DNA of 64,000 nucleotides from Lactarius indigo (lineage: Eukaryota > Basidiomycota > Agaricomycetes > Russulales > Russulaceae). The stretch lies in NCBI GenBank assembly GCA_025766275.1, contig JAFKAC010000123.1, positions 88,867-152,866 on the forward strand, given 5' to 3'. Both the position numbers and the translations under genes were made by a program. How positions within the stretch are numbered: the stretch's first letter is position 1; each line of letters opens with the position of its first letter. Below are positions 43,101 through 53,823 of the stretch, one piece after another. Under the pieces are notes generated by a model. That model was given only the letters and a program-made list of their open reading frames with translations, was not told the origin of the DNA and searched no databases.

Positions 43101-45328
43101 ATGATCATGAACCTGCCATCCGTGTACCACTCTCCGTTGATCTTCTTCAGTTGATAGGGGTCTACCCATTGTTTGATGACTGCTTCGTCCTGCTGATGAT
43201 GTGGCTGTTGCAGATTTGGGTTGACAGTGAGGGTTCTCGCTGTGTTGATGGCTTTCATGAAGACTTCCAGTGGTAGTACTGTTACTTCTTCGTTGTCTGC
43301 CACGCCTTGGTTGTAATCCGGTCAACGCGACAAGGCATCTGCTCATCCGTTGTTTTTTCCCTTGATATGGTGAATCTCAAAGTTGTATTCTGAGAGCTCT
43401 AGTACTTCCCTTGCCACCCTCCTGCTAATCTTCTGTGGTGTTTTCCAGTATTGCAGGTTGAGATGATCAGAGAAGATTTTGATTTTGTGTGGTGCTCCGG
43501 CCAAGAGCAGTCTCCAATTTTGTAGCGCTTTGACTATCGCAAGCAGCTCTAGGTCATAGATGTCATAATTTCTTTCCGCCTCCAAAAGTGTTGCGGAGTA
43601 GTAGCCTATAGGATGCTTCTTTCCATCAGCTTTTTGCTGTAATAGTACAGCTCCCACCATGTATCCCGATGCATCGACTTCCAGTTTGAACGGATCTTGT
43701 AACTTCGGGTGTGCGAGTACCGGTTCTTCTGTTACTAGGCATTTGAGGGTGTTGAATGCTTTGTCTTTGAGCTCTCCCCACTTCCAATCTGCATCTTTCC
43801 TTGTTAGTGCGTTCAGAGGTTTGGTGTGAGTTGTGAAGCCACAAATGAAAAGTCTGTAAAAGTTGCAAAAACCCAAGAAGGATCGTACATCCTTGACCTT
43901 GGTTGGTGTTGGCCAATCTTTGATTCCTTGAACTTTTACGGGGTCCATGCGTGTTACCCCCCTTTCAAGGATTACCCTCAGGTAATCCATTTGCAGCTGA
44001 TGGAAGAGGCACTTCTCCAGTTTGAAGTAAAGGTCATGTTCCTGTGCCACATGCAGGATGTCCTGGACAGCGGCGATGTGGGCTGGCAGATCATGATTGA
44101 AGTGAGTGGCAATCCCGATATTGTCCATGTAAACATGTATCATAGTTCCCAAACGCTCGTGTTTTGCAATCATGTCCCAATAGATGTGGTTCATCATTGT
44201 TTGGAAGGTGGCTGGTGAGTTGGTAAGGCCAAAGAACATGACTGTGGGCTTGAAAAGTCCGAATTTTGTCTTGAACACCACCTTCTCCTGATGTCCGTCT
44301 TGAATGCGCACATTGTTATAGCCCCAATGGATGTCCAGCTTGGTGTAGATATGGGCATTGCTGAGATCGAGGATAAGGTCTTGAATGAGCGGTAGCAGGT
44401 ACTGGTTGCAGATCGTATGGGAGTTAATGACGTGGTAGTCCTGTACCAGGCATAGTTTTCCGTCCTTCTTTTTGATGAAGAAGAAGGGCAATGCGTACGG
44501 GGATATTGAAGGGTGTAAATACCCTTGTGCCAGCTTCTCTTTGAGAAACTCCTTCAGCTCCCCCTCCTCCTTCAACGTCATCAGAGAAATTTTACAATCT
44601 ATTGTGGCCGGCGCAGACAGCTTGAAGTCTATTGCATGGTCCCATGGCCTGGATGGTGGGAAATGATGCAAGGCTTGTTTGTCAAACAATCTGTGGAACT
44701 GCTTGTATTGCTCCAGCAGCACAACAGCTTTTTGTTGTTGCTTGGCCTGTATCGCAAACTCGGTTGATGTGGTTGTGCAACCAAAGGTTTCTTCTGCTAG
44801 ATCATGGAGAATGTCCTCTTTCTCTGCTGTGATTAGGGCTCGTGCCGATGTAGGGTGTAATAATCCCTCGTCTGTTGCCAGGACTATGGGGTACATGTTG
44901 GGGTGTATAGCCACCTGGGCCCAATTGATGGTTGGTTTGAAAGCACCTAGCCATGGGTATCCCAGTACCATGTCTTCACTTCCGAGATCTGTGACAAGGA
45001 AAGTCGGTTTCTTGATCTGTTGACGTGTTTTCACTTCTAGGTTAACATAATGAGTGATTAACCCAGCTTTGTTTTCCGTGTTATCTATATTCCATATCTT
45101 GCGTGGCACTTCTAGTGCCTGTACCGGGACACCCACCTGGGTGGCCATACTTGGCTTGATGAAGTTATCTGTTGCTCTGGAATCGACCAGAGCTTTGGTT
45201 TCAGTCGTTTTGTAATTTGTGTTAACAGTCACTGGAATTCACAGAGATTGATGGCGCGTCGTCACTATCACAGAATTACATTTTAAAGCCCTCACCCTGA
45301 CTGATGGGTTCAGGCGCCCTGAAAACCC
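40120..45328 (-). pseudogene. pol of element C, interrupted and decayed
   Basis: Protease/RT/RNase H form one open stretch (43343-45232), but the protease motif is DSRATDNF instead of DSGAT and YMDD is YMDN. Both are damaging changes at catalytic positions. Integrase is in two pieces (42746-43303 and 42023-42715, with SDRDPQF and DGQSERTN), and a chromodomain-like part is near 41850-41990. The tail (40768-41715) has the YGKPLYA motif and continues past the G LTR (40120-40219, LTTEVMHY and LRAMIQ), where it breaks off. Stops are scattered. Confidence 0.9.
40220..40790 (-). mobile_element. Solo LTR, family G, in element C
   Basis: 571 bp, TGTTGATAAG...GTTCATCA on the plus strand, with a perfect TSD, TGAGG (40215-40219 and 40791-40795). 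It reads in the opposite plus/minus sense to the copies at 12875 and 60895. Confidence 0.95.
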
Positions 45329-47313
45329 TCTTTTCCCCACAAATCCTGAAGGATGAGGTCCTTCACTTCGTCCGTACTATTGGCCACTTGAGTGAGCCAC
45401 TCCTTTGCTTGTTCGCTTGCGCTTTTGGTACTTGCGGCCTTTATTTGTGTGGGCGCAGGTGTTGCACATAATGTTGGGGAGGTGTATCCCAGCAACTATG
45501 GTTTGTACATTGACCCTTGAGTGTACCTGCCGGTCTCTGTCATCCTGCTACTTGGAGGTGCACTGGCTTGCCATGGCCATTGTGTGTGGGGGCAGGAGCA
45601 GTTATGTGAGAGATGTCCCGGTTTGTTACAATTATAACAGAGGACGTTCCTTAGGTCCCTTCTGGATCCCCCTTGCCCCCCACCCCTTGCTCCTGGTCCT
45701 CCTTGTGGCAGAAATGGTGGCTGAGGCCATGTGTACGGTGGCTTCCCATAATCGATTTCTTCTGAACTGGCTAGTCGCACCTTAGCTTGGTCCACCGATG
45801 TGTCCATGGCCCAAGGATTGGTCTGTGGTAGGTTCTGGGGAAGTGCCCATCCCGCGTTTCCACTTTGCTTCTTTGGTGGCTGCTGGGTTTTATACCTGTC
45901 TAGTTGTGCCTTCAGGTGTATGTAATTCTTCTGTTGTTTGAGGACAGCATGTTTCCAGTCATCAAACGTGGTGGGACCGTTGAATTTGAAAGTCTTTTTG
46001 AAGAGTTCCTTGGGCAGCCCTGACGTGAAGAGATCAATTGTTTGGGGTTCAGTGAGGCGATAGTGAGCTTTTCACACTAGCTGTTTGAAGTCATTGACAT
46101 ACTTGTCAATGTCTTCTCCCATCATTTTAAACCCTTTTCTCAGGATTGCTTGTGCTTGCTCCCATTCCAGTGTGTTTTCAAAATGCTGACTGAAGCCATC
46201 GGCTACAGCATTCCATAATTCTCTCGTGTAGGGACTTATCCCTCGTTGAATTTGTTGATTGAGCCAGTTCAAGAAGGATAACACCCATTTGCTCACCACC
46301 CCTCCCTTGATATAGGAGAGGAATAGAAGGCAGTGTTGGTAGTTGTTCTGCATGATAGGGGCGTCTAGATTCATGCCCCAGTAGACATGCCACTGCATGA
46401 GAAATGAGTCTACTTTAAGTCTATCCCTGTCAAAAATAGAGGGGGGCTCGCTGGTTAGTTTTTCCTGATGTCCTCCTTCTGGTGGTCCTCCTCCTGGTGG
46501 TCCTCCTCTGGGTGGTCCTCTTGGTAATATATCGAATGGGACTCCTTGATCTGGTGGTGGTGGTGGGTCTCCATTTGGTCCTCCAACTCCTGGGGGTAGT
46601 TCCAGGATTGGGTACCTTCTCTCTCCTGATGGAGGGTCTCCCCTGTCTGATCCGATTGCTCTGAATATTGCCACATCATCTGCAGTCATTCATACGCTGG
46701 TTTCTGGATTGATAGGCATGAGGATTTCTTGTGCCTCTCTTTGTATTGCACGTGATTCTTTGAGTGCTACTTGTTCCATTGTTTGCATGATTGTTGCCAT
46801 AAGAGCTGGCGATCATACGTGAATTGGTTCTGGTTCTGTGATATGGGCAGACTCAGCTCGTTCTACAAGGAGGTCTTGTATTGCTCCTCCACTGCTTTCG
46901 GTTTGGTCTGGTTGTCAATGCTCTTCCTTGTCTTCACTCTGTTCTGTTGCTTCTGTTACAGCTTCTCCTGTTGAGTGTTCCCGGAGCTGTCTGTTGATGA
47001 GACCCCAATCTGCACGGCTGTTAGGTTCTCATGTGTCAATATCGCACTGATATCTTAGTCCTGCTGGTCATACTACATCCCAATGTGAATCTATTGGGTT
47101 CCACGTAACTTCTGTCCAACACAGTCTGTCAAAGTTGAACTCAACTGGTCAGAATCTGGTAGGTCCGTTAAACTCTACAAAGTATCCTGCCTCTTCTCCA
47201 TGGTCTTGCCAATGGGCAGCTTGCAGGAAGTGGGTTGGAACGTTGTGGTCTCCTCTTCTGGGTAGCATATAGGGACGAAAGTTCATCCACTGGTCTCTGG
47301 TTGTTATGGCCAC
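45310..47313 (-). pseudogene. gag of element C
   Basis: The conserved GTG start is at 47311-47313 (GTGGCCATA). N-terminal-domain remnants follow, then a Pro-rich and capsid part (46072-46689, FLMQWHVYWGMN), a CCHC knuckle, CYNCNKPGHLSHNC (within 45496-45807), and the C-terminal helix ending at a TGA (45310-45312). Several stops break it. The GGGTTTT shift site is kept at 45322-45328. Confidence 0.88.
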
Positions 47314-47334
47314 GATGGAAGATCTTGGTCTTAA

Positions 47335-47835
47335 TGTAATGTTGTCACAACATTAGCTCAACTTGAGCTTGATGAGGCGGTAACCACTTAGCAGATAATC
47401 ATGACTGCATGAAGGCATGTGTTCCTATCTTAGTGAATGCGTGAAGGCACACTTGTAGGACTTCAGTCACTTGACAAGATGAAGTGAAACTTTAGAGAGA
47501 AAGAGTTGGAAAGGAAACAGTGACAATTCAAGAAGACCAAGATGGTGTATCTTGGTCTTTGCCAACTACCTTAAATACAAGTTGAGCAGGCTTCAAGCGC
47601 TGCTATGAGTCACAGTAAAGTAGTGTCCAACATATCGCAGAAACAACACAAACCCTAATACAACTAGTACCTGTACTAGTATTGAGTCATACCATCAGTC
47701 AGTTATCACGTGCAATCTCCTATTGTACTACCATATCACCACCATAAAGGCCTAAGGCCACGAGTCCGTGACTAATCTACCTTACTGCTGTAGTGACAAC
47801 TGGTACAGTAAGGGTCCACAAGTCAGAACGTAACA
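47335..47835 (-). repeat. 5' LTR of element C
   Basis: 501 bp, TGTAATGTTG...CGTAACA. Compared with the A LTR, most CpG sites in the first 30 bases are TpG or CpA. The primer-binding site lies just left of it (about 47322-47333). Confidence 0.92.
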
Positions 47836-48292
47836 CCAATGGAGGTGACGGTAATACAGAATTACCATTGCACCATTCAATAAACACCATGTGCTGGTGC
47901 ATTGCCTCTTGGCACTCCAGCCAAGTTGTCATTTGTTTGTACTTGTTTTTGAAGTTTGTTGCACAGTAAGCATTCTTGGTCAAGTTGATGTGAAGTTGTT
48001 CTGAATGCTCGGTGTTATAATCATCTGTGGCACCGAAAAGTGAGATAGATCTGGTGTAATGGAGAAGACTGTGGAGCTTGGGAATATTGAAGTGTTCCCA
48101 GACTCCAAACTCGATAAAAATGTCTTTGTTTTCGTGAAATCAGCACAGTGTGGCATCAATCGCTTTGAGACTTTCTGTGGTGTGTACATGATACTGAGAA
48201 AGATAGATGAAATCAAGAAGTGCTCGCACTGTGCAGGACAACTTGAAGCGTGCTGAAGACTGATTTCCTGGAAGAGGCATGTCCACCACAAC
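47836..48292 (-). pseudogene. Plavaka transposase, middle-to-C-terminal segment
   Basis: The minus frame reads VVVDMPLPG, RALLDFIYLSQYHVHTTESL, FNIPKLHSLLHYTRSI, FGATDDYNTEHSEQLHI and NKYKQMTTWLECQE, diagnostic of Plavaka/KDZ transposases. One in-frame stop precedes FHENK. Its 5' edge at 48292 continues in frame from the 6323 side after one shared ACAAC. Confidence 0.93.
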
Positions 48293-48631
48293 TGTAACAC
48301 CATCACGACGTTAGCTTGACTTGAGCTCCTGGACGAGGCAACTTTACTTAGCTAAGCACATCAAGGATGTATGGCATGAAGGCAATCCTAGATGTTTGAA
48401 GACACTAGGCAATAATCTGTACTCTCCTTATAACAAGAGAGAGACTTGAGTCGAAAGTGAGATGAAACAAGAGAAGTGACAATTGAAGAAGACCAAGATG
48501 GCATGTCTTGGTCTTCATATGCTAGGTTAAATACAAGAAGAGCAGGCTTTCAAGCTGCTATGAGTCACCATAGATAGCGTCCAACGTATCGTGTAAGTAC
48601 CACAATCCTAATACTACTACTACCTGTACTA
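48293..48631 (-). mobile_element. Partial A2-type LTR
   Basis: 339 bp starting TGTAACACC, sharing A2-specific stretches with 5877-6322 (CTCCTGGACGAGGCAA, CCTTATAACAAGAGAGAG). It is preceded by ACAAC (48288-48292), the partner of the TSD at 6323. It is cut at 48632 by element D; the remainder is not in the window. Confidence 0.9.
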
Positions 48632-49305
48632 TGTCACAAACTCCCCTGTTACCTTTCCTTTTCTGTCCTTATCTGATCCATCTCCTTTCTTGGACATTAC
48701 CTTTCTTGAACCTATGTTTCTCCTTTATCTGATTGTTCTAGCACTTTCTGTGCTATTCTTATCCACCTTCTTGTCGCCTTGCTGGCATGACACCATCTTG
48801 CATGATACTAGCATCATCTTGCCAGCACATCATTCTATCTATAGCAACCAGTAGCATTATGCACTCAGGTGCAATCCTGTACTATATAAGGACTCCTGCA
48901 GTGTGCCTTAGCTCCTTAGCTTTGGCTTAATCAACTATCTGCATTGTATCTCCACTGCCTCCTTGAGTGCCTCAGTCCCTTCAGCACTCAAGCCCTTGAC
49001 CCAGAACCTCTGACCCTTGACCTGTACCCCCTTTGGGTCATTCCCCTCTCAGCCTCTGTGCAGGCTTCCCCTTGACTTCGCTCTTACCCTCCCCCCGTCT
49101 TACTGGTCAGCCCAGTGACATGTGACCTTTGGACTTAAGCCTCCATGCTCGTCCATGATTGTTACAGACTCAGTCACCTTAGCACTGGGGCTGGTACAGA
49201 AGATCTTAGGAGTCGTTGCACTCAGTGCCGATCCAACTTGGCTATCAACTGCCACGTGACAGGAAGCCATTACAGAATGACACATGCCCCCGCAGAGGTG
49301 TGACA
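48632..49305 (+). mobile_element. 5' LTR of element D
   Basis: 674 bp, TGTCACAAAC...TGTGACA. A TATATAAG box (48883-48890) is followed about 30 nt later by AGCTTTGGCTT (48918-48928), the predicted RNA start. The left flank is TACTA. No matching 3' LTR or TSD was found to the right. Confidence 0.88.
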
Positions 49306-49306
49306 T

Positions 49307-49317
49307 AAGCCAAAGCT
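49307..49317 (+). promoter_or_regulatory. Self-complementary primer-binding site of element D
   Basis: AAGCCAAAGCT one base after the LTR is the reverse complement of 48918-48928. One more base pairs on each side, giving 13 nt. Confidence 0.72.
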
Positions 49318-49565
49318 ACTCAGAACCTAGCCAACGCACCGGCCAGGACCCCAGAAGAAGAACCATCAATAGTGACACTTGCTAGTGCACTAGTACCACC
49401 AATGTACACCCAGAACTGCTCGCCACACCCTGGGAGCACCCGACAGAACTCTGAAGAAACTCCAGCATGCCATTGATGCACCAGACACAAGGGATGACCT
49501 CTGAAGAGAGGAGGAATGCCTACAAGGCATGATGAGCGGCACGACGCCAGCTATGACGAGGAGGA

Positions 49566-50168
49566 GTGACAGCAGCACCCTCCACTCCAAAGGCCAACAT
49601 AACCCCGGCACCAGATAGGACAGAGAAGGGCATGATGCCCCAGTCTGAGATGACCTACCCCCTCAGCATTGATCTGAGTGGTGTAGCTGCAGCAGAAGAA
49701 GAACCCTACCAACCAGAAAAAGAGGCATACAACATGGCAATGGTAGACGACGTATCAGAGTGGGTAGTCAGGAGACACCTTGAACAATGACTTGGCATGA
49801 TAGAAGACAAAGCCCCTACTAGGGGAGACGCATTCATACCAGACAAGGCTCCAGAACTAGAAAAGATGTTGATCAATTCAGAAGAACCTGAATGGGTAGC
49901 CAGGAGACGCCTTGCACCCACACAACAATCCGATATGATAGAAGTCGAAGCTCCCATTGGGAGAGACACCTTTGTATTGGAAAAGACCCTAGAACCCGAA
50001 TGGACAACTAGAGGACAGGTGACAATAGCCTGCACACCCTGGACCCCAGTGATTGAACTGGGCGATGAGAGGAACTCACCTGGAAGCCCAGAATGGACTA
50101 CCATGTCCTACAAAAGCCAACCAGTCACCACGCCAGCCCTATTAACAGAAGACATGAGCATGAGATGA
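49566..50168 (+). pseudogene. Element D first coding region, with PEW/EW repeats
   Basis: One plus frame broken by a single TGA (49788-49790). It encodes degenerate repeats of about 40 residues, each starting EWV or EWT and containing an APxRGDAF-like motif (DKAPTRGDAFIP, EVEAPIGRDTFVL). There is no CCHC knuckle, protease, RT or integrase signature. A similar VEAPDRGDAFVV motif occurs in element D2 between protease and RT. This may be an expanded Pol-linker sequence in a non-autonomous element. Function is unknown. Confidence 0.5.
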
Positions 50169-50260
50169 CTAGGAGTCAAAACGAACCAGAAAGAAGTCGC
50201 AGTGGATGACCTTGATGGAGAGGAAGCCCTGACTCAGAAACAGGTTCCCGAGCACCCAGA

Positions 50261-51390
50261 ATGGACATGGGAGGGGACCAAAGGACCAGGAAACTTGATG
50301 AAAATCCGATAAGTCAAAGCCCTTTTAAGGGAGACACATGGGAATTCACAGAGAAAAGTAGGATGCTTCTGAAAACATTAAGAAGCAACCCTGAATTTAC
50401 TGCCCTCCCTCAAAATGAACAGCGGTTGCTACTCGCTGAACTAATGGAAGGCAACAAGGATTTGTGTGGTTTGAAAGAAGATGACCTACCGATCTGGCTC
50501 AAGGAAGGCAAAAATGAGGTAGAAGCCTCCATCCTACCCGAAGGGAATGACAGTTGGAAGGAAAATAATGACGCTGCTGAAAGACATGATCAGGAAAGTC
50601 GAAACCCATGCATAGGCCAAGCATGTGGAGACACATTGATCAAACGGAGTCAAGAACTCCTAGAAGTACTGCAAAGAAACCCCGAGTTTGCAGTCCTTCC
50701 CCAAAGCGAACAATGGCTGGTGCTTGCTGAGCTGTTGGAGAACGAACACCTCCTTGCCCAGTCAGGAGAAGGCAGCTGTAATGATGTGACAAAGACCTTA
50801 ACAGGAGATTCCCTCCTTAGGCAAGAAAATACCTCCATTTTGCCGGAAGGGGGTCTCCACCCTGAGGGAACTGATAAGCAACAGTGGCTACTAGAACTTG
50901 GGAAGAATGATCGCTGGGCAGACAAACCAGAAGACGATACAAGCCCAGAAATGGCTGATTACTGGATCCAGTTAATCAGGAACCTCACGAGAGAAAAATC
51001 AAATGAACTTCTTGATGACCTATTGAGGGGAACAACCGATGACCTGCCTGATGACGATTTTGACGATTCTACATGGGGCGAAGTGGCCATACAGCTTCCC
51101 AACAACAGCTTCACACAAGAAGAAGCCATACACCTAGTTCAGAACAACAATGAAGGCGCACATCCAGCCAACGACTTGGGGAGCATCTCATCGCTCCAAG
51201 GACCGACCTCAACTCAGAGCGACACCTCACCAGCCTGCTTAACAGCGCCCACTGTTACTCCTAGTCAGGAACAGTTGGCCAAAGGCACAAGCACAACCAA
51301 TGGTAAAAGGTTGAGGCCTCTGCACAATCTCCAACAGTATGGAGAGAACTTGAATGAACGGCACAAAGTTCAAAAAGTGCAATATGAAAA
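50261..51390 (+). CDS. Element D second coding region, acidic protein with NPEF repeats
   Basis: An open frame of about 376 codons to the G LTR. It contains two clear copies of a 33-residue repeat, (T/V)LxxNPEFxxLPQxEQxLxLAEL (about residues 30-62 and 133-165), and possibly a weaker third around LIRNLTREKSNELLDD. The protein is rich in Asp/Glu, with a basic end. No enzyme motif is visible. The frame runs into the G LTR, where a stop occurs a few codons in, so the true end lies beyond 58054. I do not recognise it. Confidence 0.5.
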
Positions 51391-51576
51391 TGTTGATAAG
51401 TGACCCTTGCGCACTTAGCGGCTCTAACGGACCGGACTCACAGATATGGACTGCTGTAGATTAATTAGGACCGCTTTAGATTAGATTTGATCTGTACAAT
51501 CTCGGACTTCTTTATCTATGACATCATGTACAATGACATCACATGGACATATTTGCCTGACAACTCCCTGTTGCTG
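51391..51576 (-). mobile_element. G-family solo LTR, first part (continues 57978-58054)
   Basis: TGTTGATAAG... with the outer TSD GAAAA (51386-51390 and 58055-58059). Element D2 is inserted within it. The LTR is only about 263 bp in total, with an internal deletion of about 300 bp relative to other G copies. Confidence 0.9.
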
Positions 51577-52037
51577 TGTCATGAACACCCCATATTTTTC
51601 CTCTCTTCTTCTTCCCTTCCATTTGCCCCTTCGATTCGTTGCTTCGCAGGCATCTGCTTTGCTGGCACTTGCCTCACTTCCTTGCTTTGCTGGCATCCGC
51701 TTTGCTGGCATCGACCTTGCTGGCATTGTACTGCCTCGCTGGCACTCCTGGACATTAGCTATATAAACCCCGTAGTACACCCTGTATTTTTTTAGCTTTG
51801 GCTTCGTCAATCTACTGTCTTGTCCCTCAGTACCATCCTCTCTTCTCTATCACAGCCCTCTTCTCTATAGCCTAGCTCTTGTGCTTGAACAAGAGGACCT
51901 TTGCCACTGTCCAGTTGACAGCGGTAATTGTATCAGAACTTAGGAGCCCATCCACTCAGTGGGGGTCCAACTCTGAGTCCTTTGCCTTAGGCAGGATCAG
52001 TTACAGAACGAACGCACGCCCCAGCAGTGGCGTGACA
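51577..52037 (+). repeat. 5' LTR of element D2
   Basis: 461 bp, TGTCATGAAC...GCGTGACA. TATATAAA is at 51760-51767 and AGCTTTGGCTT at 51794-51804 (predicted RNA start). No ATG occurs from there to the gag GTG at 52072. Confidence 0.95.
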
Positions 52038-52038
52038 T

Positions 52039-52049
52039 AAGCCAAAGCT
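52039..52049 (+). promoter_or_regulatory. Self-complementary primer-binding site of element D2
   Basis: AAGCCAAAGCT, one base after the LTR, is the reverse complement of 51794-51804. Confidence 0.78.
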
Positions 52050-52071
52050 ACCGACCTCAGAACTAGCCACC

Positions 52072-53792
52072 GTGGCTAGCATCAAACTCGATCTCTTACC
52101 CGACGACCAGTGGACTGAGGTATTCCGCCGCTGGCAAGACGACTTACCGACACACGTACTTGGGTGTGCCTATTGGAACTCATCACACGTTGACAGACGC
52201 GGAGGCTATCGAGCCCTCCTTAACGGCCGAATCTATAACCTCGACTTCATAAACCATCGGTGGCACGTCCTTGAAAAACGTGGAACCAAGTTCTTCACTA
52301 AAACATCCCTCGCTATCCCTCGTAACAACGACGTTGGCCTTGGCTGGTGGAACCCAGACGACGACGAGAACCCCGAACGGTATCACCTTGACCACCCCGA
52401 AACATTTCCCGAACCAACCGCACCAGTCCACGTAGACTCCCCGATTGAGGAGGACCACCTTATCGACAACAACGACACACCTGCTGTGAAACATCAGCAC
52501 CAATCGGAAACGAGCTCGCCGAAGCACTAGAAAGCGTACCCATCGACGCTCCGGACTTTTGGCACCAGATTGCAGCTGCCTCAACGCCCGTCTCACCCGT
52601 ATTCCCACCTCTTCTTACCGTCACAGCACCACCCGTAATCATCCCATCAACACCCGCCATGTCTTCAGGATCCGCAGCCAACGCCTCTTCGGGAGGGAAG
52701 CTCAGCGGCAATACCCCCGCCATATTTGATGGCTCCCGCGATAAGTCGAAGAAGTTCCTAAGGGAATTCGACCTGTATCGTGGTATGAACGAAGATTCAT
52801 CGATCATCCGATCACCTTATCAACGCGTGTTCCTCGCGCTCTCCTTCATTCGCGGACCAAATGTTGACGACTGGGTTGATACCCAACTAGAGGGACTACG
52901 CACGAAAGTCAACGGCACTACTGCAGCAGCAGCCATCCCTAAAACAGAAGAGTCGTTGTGGAACGACTTTGTCACCAGCTTTAAATCAGCATACACCAAC
53001 GTCACAGAAAAGCAGGATGCTTACCAGCTCCTAAAAGCGCTCCAGATGAAGGGAGCCGACCTTGACACATATACAGCCACCTTTCAGAACCTCGCCGCGA
53101 AGGCAGGTTACGCTCTTGACGCCGCAGCCACAGTCGACCTCTATTTGGGAGGACTGCCACGAGGCCTCTTATCAGCCATCTTGAAACGCGACACTGTGCC
53201 GGAAACGTTCACGCAGTGGGTCGAATCGGCGCAGAAGGAACAACGAAAATACGCGATGCTTCGCGCTCGTGTAGGCCTCAATGACGGAGGCAAGAAGATC
53301 GGAGGAAAGACTAGACAAGAGTGGTCTCAGTTATTCAACTCGAGTGGCAACCAAGGGGGGGGGACGACGTACCAGCAATCAGACCAGTCAGCAGACCATA
53401 ACTCCGACCCGCGATCCCGATGCAATGGATGTTGATTGCGCTCGCATCGCGCTGACCGACGAAGAAATGCAGCGCTGGCCGATCAGAAGGCCGTTGCTTC
53501 CGATGCTTCGGGAAAGGACATCTATCCCGCGACTGCCCGAAGCGATCGTCTGGCCAAACCAATGGAGGAACCACCACGATTCGTCAAAACGACAACCGTC
53601 GCGGAAATACGACTTCCGCATGTATCACCGAGGTCGAACCAACCCCGGCACCAGTAACGACCATCCCCAGCCCCGCTGCACCCAACTCCACAGAAAAAGA
53701 ACGGCGACAGCTTTGTCGCCCAAGTCCGCGCCATGAAAAACGACGAGAAAGAGGCCATTCTTGATGCCCTCTTCACGGACGAGGATTTTTAG
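52072..53792 (+). pseudogene. gag of element D2, frameshifted
   Basis: It starts at GTG in a near-ideal context (GCCACCGTGG). The N-terminal domain (QWTEVF...DDLPTHV...LDFINHRWHVL) covers codons 13-65. A one-base shift near 52490 moves the frame to 52659-53435, which holds the capsid-like core (FDGSRDKSKKFLREFDLY). Further shifts follow, one near an 8-G run (53355-53362). A CCHC knuckle, CFRCFGKGHLSRDC, reads at 53495-53536. The C-terminal helix ends DEDF and a TAG (53790-53792). Confidence 0.88.
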
Positions 53793-53823
53793 CCAGCTCG
53801 GATCCCACGGCCTGGGTTCGAGC
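53783..53823 (+). promoter_or_regulatory. Predicted -1 frameshift signal of element D2
   Basis: The gag frame reads GAG GAT TTT TAG, with G_GAT_TTT at 53783-53789. After 6 nt a stem-loop (53796-53823) can form 11 pairs with one bulged T around a CGGCC loop (arms GCTCGGA/TTCGAGC and CCCA/TGGG). The -1 frame leads into ASSDPTAWVRAF and protease. Confidence 0.6.

Larger units (their letters stand above)
38750..47835 (-). mobile_element. Decayed Ty3/gypsy element C with nested insertions
   Basis: An A-related chromovirus with a perfect TSD, CCAAT (38745-38749 and 47836-47840), inserted in Plavaka. The 5' LTR is complete (47335-47835), but only the first 80 bp of the 3' LTR remain (38750-38829). 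The rest of that LTR and the end of pol were lost where a D LTR now sits. A G LTR interrupts pol. CpG sites are strongly depleted relative to A. Confidence 0.93.
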
